A stretch of DNA of 64,000 nt, from NCBI GenBank assembly GCA_036346225.1, contig JARFIW010000966.1:434001-498000 (forward strand). The letters run 5' to 3'. Positions 57,001 through 62,855 of this stretch are shown one piece after another; positions within the stretch are counted from its first letter, which is position 1, and every line of letters begins with the position of its first letter. The stretch is from Platerodrilus igneus (taxonomy: Eukaryota; Arthropoda; Insecta; Coleoptera; Lycidae). The translations under genes were made by a program, and so were the position numbers. The notes under the pieces are model-generated. The model was not told the DNA's origin and searched no databases. It was given only the letters and a program-made list of their open reading frames with translations.

Positions 57001-58341
57001 AACCGATAGTCACAGTGGTGAAGGAGCATTTAGCTGGCTCCTCCTCCCCTTTGCCTACTGCTGATAATGTTTCTAAGTCATCTGTTAACCCAAAATCCAT
57101 TCCCTTGGAATTCAATAACAACCCTACTGATCAAACTGCTGTCGATGAGGTAAACATTAGTCCTCCACCTCTAAGCGTTATCCAGAGAGGGTGAGGCACC
57201 CTGTAGATCGCTTGAATTTGTAATCTATTTATCCTACTATGTAATACATTAATGTGTTAGGGATTGATTTGCACATTTTATATAGGCAAGTTAGTTAAAT
57301 ATTTAAATAGTATTCTCTTATGTAGTATTGCAAAAAATTAGGGTGAAGGTGTAGTGTATGAACCTATACCATGTTGCTTATCAATAAACACAACTGGTTG
57401 GTGGGATCATGCACCTCAGATAGTCAGTCGTGTTAAGCATGTTATACAATAATGATGTTCATGACCCTGTCAATTAATATTTAATTACAAGGTATTAAGT
57501 ATCATTTTAATTTACAAATTTCTCGGAATAAGTTAAAATCGGCAGCATTGAGTTACATCTGCGTGATATTACAGTTTGTAGCAATGTTTAAAACAAAACA
57601 ACTTTTTTCTCATATTGCTTTCTACACTTTCCATCATAAAATCGTCATACCGTTTTGTTTTGATCTTCTTACATGGTTTCTGCAATGCTAGTAGCATATG
57701 AAGCCAACACCTCGGTAGGAAAATTTCACTTCAAAAGAAAGTACCTAACAAAAATTTTTAACAAAGAGCCCATACAAGATCTTTGCTTAAAGGTAAAGTA
57801 TAATACAAATGAATGAACACAATATCTATAACGTAACAAAATTTTACTTAAAAAATTACCTTATTCTGGTATACACCAATAATTCTGCAATATCTCTTCC
57901 TAATTTTGAATACATCGTTTCTACAAAAACAAGTACTTTTGGATCACTTCTAAGTCTTGCTTCTGTTTTGTGATCATGATTTTGATGTGGAAGTCTAGGT
58001 CCATTCATTATGCTGCATCTTATATTAGGTTCTGGTCTAGTATTACGACGAATCAGACTACAAAATCAATTAGAAAACTTACTATTACAAAATTTCAAAT
58101 CTTACCTTGTAAGGGGAGAATTCAATAAATACTGAGATACATATACAAGGGAAATAACACATATGGTGATAACAACAGTTACACATTTTTTAAGACTGAA
58201 AGGTCGCAGCGACCAAAATCGTTTTCTTGGTGTTGTTGCGTAAAGTCTTCGATTAATATTTGATTGCAGTCTTCTGCCTAAACTTGGTTCAAATCGATAA
58301 CCTTTGTTATGGTGTAATAAGGGGATTGTTTGATCGCCCAT
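32871..58341 (-). CDS. sfl: Heparan sulfate N-deacetylase/N-sulfotransferase (Sulfateless)
   Basis: Eight coding exons on the - strand: 58106-58341, 57860-58057, 47994-48246, 38709-39508, 38499-38661, 38269-38451, 33149-33825, 32871-33099 (2739 bp, 912 residues plus TAG). Every junction is GT-AG and every phase agrees. NDST is a Golgi type II membrane enzyme that removes acetyl groups from N-acetylglucosamine in heparan sulfate and N-sulfates the freed amines using PAPS. Residues 1-52 are cytosolic and basic, about 53-72 form the signal anchor, the deacetylase part carries [10 protein letters not shown] and HHSGVYP, and the sulfotransferase domain (from about 630) starts with [10 protein letters not shown], whose Lys (about 642) is the catalytic base, followed by the 3'-phosphate-binding KRAYSWYQH. 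The C terminus ends [12 protein letters not shown]. Insect Sulfateless is required for FGF, Wnt and Hh signalling. Four introns are 47-49 bp; the others are 4443, 8485 and 9613 bp. No lesion was seen. Confidence 0.97.
33149..33825 (-). CDS. sfl: sfl coding exon 7 (sulfotransferase domain)
   Basis: 677 bp, acceptor TGTTTTAG. Encodes [13 protein letters not shown], the PAPS 5'-phosphosulfate loop [38 protein letters not shown], the 3'-phosphate strand [35 protein letters not shown] and [10 protein letters not shown]. Donor AA|GTACGT, then a 49-bp intron. Confidence 0.97.
34790..35040 (+). pseudogene. mariner transposase fossil in an sfl intron
   Basis: In one frame: [23 protein letters not shown], a stop, then [12 protein letters not shown]; after a shift, KKFKTTTG. 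This matches the mariner transposase stretch LLxRYxxxGDxFLxxIVTGDETWIHHxxPExKxQSMEW..KKFKT, which contains the first or second catalytic Asp of the DD34D triad (in TGDE). Stops and shifts show it is dead. Only about 80 codons remain, and no inverted repeats were seen. Confidence 0.78.
35041..37300. other. sfl intron 6 DNA with a GC-richer block at 36300-36770
   Basis: Mostly AT-rich and unrecognised. The block 36300-36770 is clearly richer in G+C and has partly open frames on the + strand (64 codons at 36336-36530, then [20 protein letters not shown] in another frame), like a decayed coding insertion, but I recognise no family. Confidence 0.4.
37301..37995 (+). repeat. Dispersed repeat B, copy 2 (in an sfl intron)
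   Basis: Counterpart of 31694-32320, same orientation, with scattered substitutions and small indels, including about 40 extra bases near 37770-37810. Lies in the 4443-bp intron 6 of sfl, just upstream in + coordinates of exon 6. Confidence 0.75.
38269..38451 (-). CDS. sfl: sfl coding exon 6
   Basis: 183 bp, 61 codons, phase 0 at both ends. Encodes [20 protein letters not shown] through [10 protein letters not shown], the linker to the sulfotransferase domain. Donor GGA|GTAAGT. Confidence 0.96.
38499..38661 (-). CDS. sfl: sfl coding exon 5
   Basis: 163 bp between two 47-bp introns. Encodes [26 protein letters not shown], and [14 protein letters not shown]. Donor CCT|GTATGT. Confidence 0.96.
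38709..39508 (-). CDS. sfl: sfl coding exon 4 (main deacetylase exon)
   Basis: The largest exon, 800 bp. Starts [20 protein letters not shown] and includes [77 protein letters not shown] and [13 protein letters not shown]. The Asp-rich DIDDIF and the HHSGVYP segment are hallmark deacetylase motifs. It is followed by a 47-bp intron. Confidence 0.97.
39559..39694. repeat. TG/CA-type and (AT)n microsatellites next to an sfl exon
   Basis: 39559-39625 is an imperfect (TG)n tract passing into (GTGC)n and (ACGC)n; 39673-39694 is (AT)n. They sit 50-190 bp upstream of sfl exon 4 on the - strand. The open frame translated from this tract is an artefact of the repeat. Confidence 0.95.
39976..41301 (+). 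repeat. Dispersed LTR-like repeat A, copy 2 (in an sfl intron)
   Basis: Counterpart of 17772-19124. Near its 3' end: a run of eleven or twelve G, TATATAAA at 41181-41188, AATAAA at 41275-41280 and the end AAGTCGGTGTA, in the same order and nearly the same spacing as copy 1 (TATA to end 120 versus 134 bp). Orientation is opposite to sfl. A possible solo LTR in the 8.5-kb intron 3. Confidence 0.75.
41302..43990. other. sfl intron 3 DNA, nothing recognised
   Basis: AT-rich, no domain or defined repeat. Short similar phrases around 42310 and 42400 (TTTGGCGTCC / GTTGGCGGCAC followed by AAGxTCATCA) suggest a small internal duplication. Confidence 0.35.
44204..44314. repeat. Short tandem repeat, ~19-bp unit
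   Basis: Units such as CCCTACAAGTTTTGTTGG, CCCTACAGGATTTTGCTGG and CCCTACAAGTATTTATCGG run from about 44262 to 44300, with more diverged units on the left (TTTATTGGCTTTACAG, TTGGTTGGTCATACAAG). It sits at the edge of a GC-richer block (44000-44200). Unit length recalls the 18-bp array at 62744, but the sequences differ. Confidence 0.7.
44315..46950. other. sfl intron 3 DNA, nothing recognised with confidence
   Basis: Includes a G-run (about 45169-45179) and a moderately GC-rich block at 45250-45420. A 122-codon - strand frame (45049-45417) crosses both; it has no family resemblance and part of it is translated from the G-run and TG repeat, so it is not called as a gene. Confidence 0.35.
46960..47450. 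other. GC-richer block of unknown origin in sfl intron 3
   Basis: 46960-47280 stands out by composition (for example GGCACCACCAGCAGGAGCAG followed by CGAGCAACAACAAGG). It could be part of an LTR or leader of a retroelement, since CTTTATACTTATAG near 47150 is followed by a G+C-rich stretch. No coding family or repeat partner was seen in the window. Confidence 0.3.
47994..48246 (-). CDS. sfl: sfl coding exon 3
   Basis: Acceptor TTGTTGTAG, 253 bp, encodes [50 protein letters not shown] and [17 protein letters not shown], part of the N-terminal deacetylase region. Donor AAG|GTGGGT in phase 0. Confidence 0.95.
48417..48503 (-). CDS. sfl: Candidate alternative cassette exon of sfl (29 codons)
   Basis: Acceptor TTCTTATAG|G and donor TG|GTAATA bound 87 bp that are open and phase-neutral between sfl exons 2 and 3, so inclusion adds 29 residues without changing the frame ([20 protein letters not shown], then IWCKKGVDW). 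GC content is visibly higher than in the intron. It lies 170 bp upstream of exon 3. Skipping it gives the continuous NDST text [14 protein letters not shown], which matches insect orthologues, so the standard form should lack it. It could also be a chance exon-like block. Confidence 0.5.
48600..48912 (-). pseudogene. mariner transposase fossil in sfl intron 2
   Basis: On the - strand: TGDKTWL, stop, [20 protein letters not shown], then after a shift [20 protein letters not shown]. This follows the mariner order TGDETW...KQWMHTxSPNKxKKFKQT...KxMxxVFWD, with the second catalytic Asp (FWD) replaced by FWE. Dead copy of about 100 codons, different in sequence from the one at 34.8 kb. It lies 100-500 bp upstream of the candidate sfl cassette exon. 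Confidence 0.8.
49123..49442 (+). mobile_element. tRNA-derived SINE, copy 4 (in an sfl intron)
   Basis: Body 49137-49428 (292 bp), flanked by TGTCACTACTGGCA (49123-49136) and TGTCACTATTGACA (49429-49442), a 14-bp duplication with two mismatches. B-box AGATTCGAATCC. It has more substitutions than the other copies (CTCATTCGAATAAAAGA for CTCGTTCGGATGAGAGG), so it is probably the oldest of the four. Confidence 0.9.
49443..50606. other. sfl intron 2 DNA, nothing recognised
   Basis: Two + strand open frames (49465-49722, 85 codons; 50001-50201, 66 codons) show no family resemblance. Confidence 0.35.
50607..50740 (+). CDS. Orphan exon-like block, product unknown
   Basis: A pyrimidine-rich acceptor (TTTTTAATTTTTACAG) is followed by 134 bp that stay open in one frame for 44 codons and end at ATTG|GTTAGT. 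The encoded text ([20 protein letters not shown], then [20 protein letters not shown], then SEII) is hydrophilic and uses GC-containing codons (GGC GGT CGC, TCG GAC GCT) unlike the AT-rich surroundings. It lies inside sfl intron 2 on the opposite strand. If real it is an internal exon of a nested gene, or a first coding exon starting at the ATG at 50648. I do not recognise the protein, and no partner exon was found. Confidence 0.35.
51377..51444. repeat. Hairpin with ~17-bp arms
   Basis: CTTCTTAATCTTCTTTG is followed 33 bp later by CAAAGAAGATTAAAAAG, an inverted match with one mismatch. It lies about 200-260 bp upstream of the 5' region of the RTE-like LINE; function unknown. Confidence 0.65.
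52058..53266 (+). CDS. LINE apurinic-type endonuclease and linker
   Basis: The 402-codon frame begins inside the conserved block [20 protein letters not shown], and the frame is open upstream to about 51951, so the true start lies before this ATG. Endonuclease/exonuclease/phosphatase-fold motifs in order: [10 protein letters not shown] (catalytic Glu), [21 protein letters not shown] (Asp and Asn), and TDHNIVIM (Asp-His). The linker from about residue 225 is lysine-rich, before the RT. In the element's cycle this enzyme nicks the target DNA. The stop at 53264 results from a 1-nt deletion just upstream; past it the correct reading continues in another frame (VIIENGES) to TAG at 53284. Confidence 0.92.
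   Translation: MKQVGKLENLKIEMNRLSLDIVGVSEVRWPEAGDFWSGDFMVIHTGAEERNLGVGIVMRKKIGYCVENYLQKNERVLMVRLESKSANTVIIQVYMPTSSYSDEEVEAIYKDIEDILRYVKGQENLIITGDFNAVVGEGREGAVVGLFGLGTRNDRGNRLVEFCDKNNLIITNTLFQHHARRRYTWKMPGDIGRYQIDYILVRQRFRNQVKDCRSYPEADIDTDHNIVIMKPTLKFKNMKKRSRKRHLDLEKLKDKDIQERFEKKSNELLKDIGKISDTKEVETEWNNIKSSLDMAARDILGYTQKENKKPWITKDILNLIEERRKYKNKSDKTGKQRYKTIKWEIIRKCRKAKEQWIDEKCKEVQTKMEIGKTDEAYKLIRMNFSDIKPYSKNIRDDKETSS
53287..54879 (+). CDS. LINE reverse transcriptase
   Basis: 530 codons. RT motifs in order: [75 protein letters not shown] (first catalytic Asp), [20 protein letters not shown], and [14 protein letters not shown] (catalytic FADD at about 54109-54120). After the [25 protein letters not shown] text, and the C-terminal block [23 protein letters not shown] and [19 protein letters not shown] common in this insect LINE group. 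The enzyme would copy the element's RNA at the nicked target. The frame begins at the ATG after the TAG at 53284; originally it was continuous with the endonuclease. Confidence 0.93.
   Translation: MARIYRNLYAGEELTALEQESDIENDDLGYPILRDEFELALKSLKNGKAPGTDKVQAETLKAAAQAVTERLFQLVSYMYETGEIPKDFKRSIIVTIPKKKGADRCENFRTISLTAYVSKILTRIVQIRMEKRAEEILGEDQFGFRRNRGTREAILALRVIMEKTIEKEESVGIGFVDLKNAFDNVKWKKMFEILKKIGMSYRDRRIVHSLYKEQTAVIELEQERREVNIRKGVRQGCALSPLIFNLYIEEAMNTVTCRKTFGITMQGQKIDMLRFADDIAVLASSKEELEAALNEMETVLTERYGMKINKIKTKVLVRKGGENKSKTRIQVCNTNLQEVKDFCYLGSQITQDGKSTKDIKQRLAQGRATFNKKKQLLCSKTRNIETRKRLLKTYVWSTALYGCEAWTVGEADKKKIEAFEMWCYRCTMKISWTYKIKDEEVLKMVGEERNMWKTVKNRRDRMIGHLLQHEGIVRNILEAEIRKKRRRGRPRLNYCTQIVKDVGCRGFREMCRLAQNRNQWRYASNQSPDG
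54951..55935 (+). repeat. Two further 3' ends of the RTE-like LINE, head to tail
   Basis: 55115-55260 repeats the LINE's 3' end (AACTATGTAGGCTAGCTCAG, ACCTAATGACGAAAAAATAA). 55440-55935 is a longer degenerate one reading [14 protein letters not shown] text, then [22 protein letters not shown] and again ACCTAATGATGATG. Each is preceded by a copy of GTGTTGGGGGATCTTGGTAG followed by CCACAGGTTGCTTA (about 55019 and 55356, 337 bp apart), which is not part of the intact element. All share the orientation of the 52-54.9 kb copy. Confidence 0.8.
55940..57230 (+). pseudogene. Ty3/gypsy integrase fossil
   Basis: Starts with the connection text [12 protein letters not shown]. The frame 56068-56559 has the integrase zinc-binding H-H-C-C (ELHNSHLG, then CSACLLE) and the catalytic core: [14 protein letters not shown] (first Asp), [15 protein letters not shown], and [12 protein letters not shown] (second Asp). 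A 1-nt shift near 56550 interrupts before the catalytic Glu; the next frame continues with [25 protein letters not shown] and later [13 protein letters not shown], a TGA, then the C-terminal domain in 56895-57194 ([20 protein letters not shown]). RT and RNase H are missing. It lies in sfl intron 2, next to the LINE 3' ends, which probably inserted into it. Confidence 0.9.
57350..57480 (+). mobile_element. Start of a gypsy 3' LTR
   Basis: TGTAGTGTATGAACC directly follows the purine-rich ATTAGGGTGAAGG, about 150 bp past the integrase remnant, as expected for PPT and 3' LTR. The first bases match the LTR start at 23471. AATAAA occurs at about 57383. The right end of the LTR was not found before sfl exon 2. 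Confidence 0.6.
57860..58057 (-). CDS. sfl: sfl coding exon 2
   Basis: Acceptor TTTTGTAG, 198 bp, encodes the stem and the start of the deacetylase region, including [20 protein letters not shown] and AELLVYTRI, both strongly conserved in insect NDST. Donor AG|GTAATT. It splices in phase either to exon 3 (48246) or to the candidate cassette exon (48503). Confidence 0.94.
58106..58341 (-). CDS. sfl: sfl coding exon 1 (N terminus, signal anchor)
   Basis: Starts [20 protein letters not shown] and encodes a basic cytosolic tail, then the hydrophobic anchor [15 protein letters not shown]. Donor AG|GTAAGA; ends after two bases of a codon. The next intron is only 48 bp (58058-58105). This is the first in-frame ATG; the 5' UTR and promoter are not resolved. 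Confidence 0.93.
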
Positions 58342-58587
58342 GCTTTATTACAATATGTCGCTTAGATGGTAATTAATTCCTAATATTAGCTATAATAATT
58401 TAATGAGCTATTGACTTTGGTTTTTGTTTATGGTTGTGATAATCACAATAAGTTACAAAATATTAATTAATTAAGGTACTGTTTATGTTCTTTCTTATTA
58501 ATAATTTCAGTATTGAAAATATGGCACCCTATATTCAAGTGGAATGTACGGAAATGGATTTTGCATATGTTTATAACTGGGCCACTG

Positions 58588-58593
58588 TTTTAT
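58588..58593 (-). terminator. Poly(A) signal of the unidentified - strand gene
   Basis: TTTATT on the + strand is AATAAA on the - strand, 65 bp past the stop codon at 58658. Confidence 0.55.
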
Positions 58594-58657
58594 TGTTTAC
58601 ATTATTTGTCATAAAAGTACATAAATAGTTCTCCATTTGCTATGTTTATGTTCAAGT

Positions 58658-58790
58658 TTAAACAGAATGAAAGTATTCCTCCAGTTTAAGTGATTTCTTG
58701 TAATACTTATCATAATGCTCCTTTTTAGTAGTCAATCCATATAAAATATACATCACCATTAGTTCTTCCACTGGAAAATCTTGATAACAC
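58658..58790 (-). CDS. Last coding exon of an unidentified gene
   Basis: Acceptor ATTTTCAG at 58791-58798 (- strand), then 130 bp of coding sequence and TAA. The last 43 residues are charged and tyrosine-rich: CYQDFPVEELMVMYILYGLT, then TKKEHYDKYYKKSLKLEEYF, then HSV. Exon-like composition, the strong acceptor and an AATAAA 65 bp past the stop support a real terminal exon. It ends some 320 bp upstream of the sfl start codon on the same strand, so the two genes are close tandem neighbours. I do not recognise the family, and no upstream exon was found convincingly in 58.8-60 kb. Confidence 0.5.
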
Positions 58791-58799
58791 CTGAAAATA

Positions 58800-60220
58800 A
58801 GCAATATTTTAAAATTTTGATTCACATAAAACCCCATAAACCATTGTGAAACCAAATACAATATACAAATTTGAGAAAACTAGAGTAATAATTTTAATAA
58901 TAAAGTAAATAAAACTCCTGCAGTATGTTACTATCTAAACAATATTTACATAAGTACAATATTATACCTTGTTAGCAACAACTCCAGGCAATTTTAGGTA
59001 TAAATGGAAGTAGGTGGATTAAAGTTGGACTACTCTACATTATGAGTTTAGAAAAATCACACCTGCAATAAACACAGACTTTCATCCATACATTATTAAA
59101 GAACATAACGTAACCACGTTTGTTTAGGTTCAATGACAGTAAGGCAAAGTTGGTTATGAACATCGGACATAGCTACCACAACATGGTAATGAAAATCAAA
59201 ATGCCCGCTGTCTTATGTACCTCAAACGGTATAATACTAAATATTTTCAGTTAAACTATACGGCAAGCTTTTAAAATAAAGTAATTTACTCCTTAACATG
59301 TAAAATCACGTTTTAAAGAAACACATATCAGTTTTCCAATTTAAAATTGGTTTAAAAATTAGTAACAAACTGTACTATGATTTAAGCAAATTGCAACCTG
59401 TGTAATGTAGATGACATTACAGTTAAATTTTATAAAATTTGCCGAAAATAATTAAGTTTTAATATCAATGCGTTCTGCTTGTAACATTATAAATTTCTTT
59501 TAATCACATTTGTTTCTATCGAGATATATAGTTCTTTTAAAACCGATTAATTGTTTATGTACTATAATTGCATTTATACAATATAGAAACACCATCTTGT
59601 GAAGTAAGTAGTTTACAACCACGTCGTGAATTAGTTTGAATTTAACCCCTTATCGCAAGATAGGTTATATTTAACACAGATAATATATTATTTATAAAAT
59701 TTAATTAAATTCAAAAAACAAACTTAATTTCTTGCACGCATGGCCATATCTAGAACTGGGGTTCAGGTAATTGGTGACAGTTGCATCTTATGTTGTTTTG
59801 CGGAGTTAATACCATAACTTCCACAATCAACTGACTGAAACATTTGTTTCGGAAAATCGATTTTATTTGTAAATCGTGCAATCATTACCACTAAAAAACA
59901 TATTTATTATGCATATATCCTTTAAAAAGTAATTATAACAGGAACTGCAAGTATTTTGTTAATTTTCCTATCTTGTAAAAAATCGTGCGCATCGTATATG
60001 AGGCAACATGCATTTTTACAAAGGATCTTGGGGACATATATGTTACAACATGCATCCTAGACATTATTACGTTAAGTCTATGAGAATTTTAGTACGCCCC
60101 AAATGTGGTCGCAAATATTTGCCATCAAACGGTTATAGATTTACATACAAAGAAAGCATTTGAAAAATAAGCAAAAGGTTAATCTTGATTAATAGTTGTA
60201 GTTAAGGTATGCCTCCCCTG
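58800..60220. other. AT-rich sequence, nothing recognised
   Basis: Probably intron of the unidentified - strand gene and intergenic DNA. A - strand stretch near 59090-59200 is open for about 35 codons with a possible donor (TGCAG|GTGTGA), but its content is not convincing. Confidence 0.35.
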
Positions 60221-60223
60221 GCG

Positions 60224-60231
60224 TATAAATA
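60224..60231 (+). promoter_or_regulatory. TATA box ahead of the 60534 ORF
   Basis: TATAAATA in a G+C-rich frame (CCCTGGCG before, AAAGCAGGG after). It lies 303 bp upstream of the ATG at 60534; transcription would start near 60255. The match is good, but the link to the ORF is inference. Confidence 0.45.
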
Positions 60232-60533
60232 TAAAGCAGGGTGTCGTGGAGTGCGTTTTTTATGTTTTGTCAAAATTCTTGCATTGAAGTGTGTTGAACA
60301 TAGACAGTTTTGGAATAGATACTTGTGGTGGTTAGATACGAGATAGATAAAGGATTCCATAGGTACACCTCCTGCAATAAACAGACACGTGCGTTTAATA
60401 CGTCGATAACGTACGGTAGTTTATGGTAAAGCGTTTAAAACGCGCTCTTTGTATAAACTCGTCGCTGTCTCCACCATCATGAACGTTTTTCATTGGGTAA
60501 GGCAATGACCACAATTTCCTTCGGCCTGGAAGA

Positions 60534-60842
60534 ATGCGTTTTTTAAACGAAAATATTGATAAATTACGGGTTCTCGACATCAGTTTGTGTAAACAAAAAA
60601 AAACAAACTTTACACGTAGTAACCTAATTAAATTAGTGATGGAAAAAAGCTTTTCTTTTTCGGATTGTAAAACAAATATATACCTAATATTAAAGCAAAA
60701 CTTTGTGGATCAAGGAGGCGTAACCATCGCATCAAAGCGTAAAAAAGAAAGTAAAAAGAAAAAGTCTCTTAGTATGAAAGCTCACATACACGAAAAACTT
60801 AAATTAAATAATGTCTGTACGCCACCTGGTTTTAAATCGTAG
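60534..60842 (+). CDS. Uncharacterised lysine-rich 102-residue ORF
   Basis: An uninterrupted ATG-to-TAG frame of 102 codons, long for DNA this AT-rich outside transposons. It starts MRFLNENIDKLRVLDISLCK, has a helical-looking middle (RSNLIKLVMEKSFSFSDCKT, IYLILKQNFVDQGG), a basic stretch resembling a nuclear localisation signal (SKRKKESKKKKSLSMK) and ends VCTPPGFKS. No domain is recognised. A TATA box lies 303 bp upstream, and AATAAA occurs near 61193. It could be an intronless nuclear protein gene, or a fragment of an unrecognised transposon. Confidence 0.4.
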   Translation: MRFLNENIDKLRVLDISLCKQKKTNFTRSNLIKLVMEKSFSFSDCKTNIYLILKQNFVDQGGVTIASKRKKESKKKKSLSMKAHIHEKLKLNNVCTPPGFKS

Positions 60843-61269
60843 CAATCCTTGTGGTACCAGAAACGGAAATAAGTAGCCACCTGATATTTACACCACATCA
60901 ACTACGCGCGCAAGAGTCTTGTTTGCCTAGGCATCGACCGCACAAAATAAGCCGAGAGTATGAGATTCAAACTAAATTTACTACAAAACTAAATAGAAAG
61001 TTTAATTTTATTATTTCATATTAATGCATGCAAATTTTCATTAGTATCTTTAATGTATTTTAAATCGCTTACTGACTTTTTACAAAATAAAGGCAAGATA
61101 CGTTGCAGCTGTAAAAAATGTTAAGTTAACAAATTAGTTAGTACTACTGCATTAACCATACATACTTTCTTAAAACTAGCTACCAAATACAAAATAAAAA
61201 AAATAGGTTAGTTCTTTTCTTTTTACAATAAATCCTACTTTAGGTCATGAATACCAAAGATTCAGAAGA

Positions 61270-61690
61270 TGAAGTAAATAAGATAAGCTCTCAAAGATAT
61301 TTTTCAAAGAAAATGATATAGGTAGTTTATTTGCATTGCAGCAACGATATGATAAAGTATCATCTCAAAAATAATTCCAGAGAAACAAAAAAATACTTAA
61401 CTATTTATGGTTTAGAATATTGTCTAGACAAGATTAACTCTCAAAACAGTTTCGTGAGCAGATAGGTAATAAACAACTTGCTGTACAAAACATTAACCAG
61501 GTAATGTAAAATCTTTGAGATATTTTAGGAAAAGATAACTAACCTAACATTTATGGTCATATATTAATCAGATAAGTTAAGATCTCCAAGCAAATTTCAA
61601 AGAGAAAGATAAGCACCAAACATTATGATTGAACCTAATAATAAGGTAACATAATTTCTTAAAAAAAATATTTAAAGGAAAGATAACGTA
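61270..61690. repeat. Degenerate tandem repeat, ~75-bp unit
   Basis: About six diverged units of the form AGATAAGCTCTCAAAGATAT, TTTTCAAAGAAAAGATAA, ACCTAACATTTATGGTxxA, beginning near 61281, 61350, 61427, 61504, 61570 and 61644. Identity between units is low, so the unit length is approximate. Confidence 0.5.
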
Positions 61691-62740
61691 AAAACTAATT
61701 TTGGTTCGGGGCCTTACGCTTGTCAAAGCACCCCGCCTTTCCTACAATATAATAACAGAAAGGGACTCCCAAGGGGTAGAGTGATTCTAAAAAGGGATTT
61801 TTACACATGCTCTTTAAAAGGAGAAGTTTTGTGAAGTGGTACCCGTTAGTGCGAACAACATGAGAGACGAGGTAGAAATGGGAATCTAGTCCTGGCAGCC
61901 CTAAGTTGATTAACCGCGGACCTGCTGGCAGGCCAAATCAGTAACAAACTCATTGTTGACGACTTTACGCAAATTCAGTGTAGGACAGTGGCGATACACA
62001 GCTAGACGGAAGTCGCCTTTGTTTAGGTCTAATGTCGTGAAATAACAATCCTCTAACTATGTAGCGACTTATAAAGTAGAACAAAAACATAAAAGAGAGA
62101 AAAGATTAAAAATGGAGGTGGGAAATTTGGACCTTTATAGCAACCATGTGCAAGAGTGCAAGGAAAAGCTGACATTGAGCAATAGTAATAGAAAAATCTG
62201 TGGATAGCAAAGTACTACTCAACTAGCCACAGTGTAGTCAGTAGCTCGGAGTAAGGGAGCACGACACTTATGTGATAGATTGTTGTATCGGGCTTAAGAT
62301 GGGTCTAACAAAGAAAAAAATAAAATTGAAAACGGATATAGAGGGATAAGAAAAAGCATAGCATTAGGATAAGCTGTGATGGTGTAATAGCCAAATATCA
62401 TAATAATTTATAGCTATTACATTGTATTAAGTTTATGCATTTAAAAGGTGAGTGACTTGTTATAGGAAGTGAAAAGTGCGGAAATTGTACAGGAAGACAA
62501 TCGAAAGGAAGTACACGTGCAACGAACTCTAGGCTAGGTGTAATTTGAATTAGTAAATAAGCATAGTTGCAAAATCATTGTTAGCAGTTAAGTATTAATA
62601 TAGAATAAGATTGATTATAAGTCTAACCCTCCGATGTAACAGTTGTACTGCACCTTAAAGTGACAAGTAAATTAAAGATGTGAAATGGTCTTCGACTTTG
62701 TTTTAATTACCCCGACTGAAGCCCCCAAGAGAACACTACA
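61691..62740 (+). mobile_element. 5' LTR of a gypsy-type element (left end not placed)
   Basis: The LTR's right end is set at 62740, directly before the primer-binding site. Its left end is unknown and may lie anywhere from about 61700 to 62400. The stretch 61700-62050 is GC-richer than its surroundings and may be outside the LTR. No TATA box stands out. Confidence 0.4.
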
Positions 62741-62756
62741 TGGCGATCCTGCCAGC
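62741..62756 (+). promoter_or_regulatory. Primer-binding site of the LTR element
   Basis: TGGCGATCCTGCCAGC begins right after a sequence ending in ACACTACA, the usual place of a tRNA primer site. TGGCG implies a tRNA ending CGCCA. I cannot say with confidence which tRNA. Confidence 0.6.
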
Positions 62757-62826
62757 CCTGCTGATCCTGCCAGCCTTGCTAATTCTGCCAGTCCTGCCAA
62801 TTCTGCGAGTCCTGCTAGTTCTACAG
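62744..62826 (+). repeat. 18-bp tandem array built from primer-site sequence
   Basis: Four full units and a partial one: GATCCTGCCAGCCCTGCT, GATCCTGCCAGCCTTGCT, AATTCTGCCAGTCCTGCC, AATTCTGCGAGTCCTGCT, AGTTCTACAG. Each unit also divides into two 9-bp halves. The first unit overlaps the primer-binding site, and divergence increases away from it. Confidence 0.9.
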
Positions 62827-62855
62827 ATTAAATTATAAAATAACCGAAATTTGAA

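Noticed and set aside
59090..59200. Possible upstream exon of the unidentified - strand gene
   Set aside because: About 35 open codons and a weak donor; hydrophobic AT-rich text without any conserved look, and the phase to the terminal exon could not be shown.
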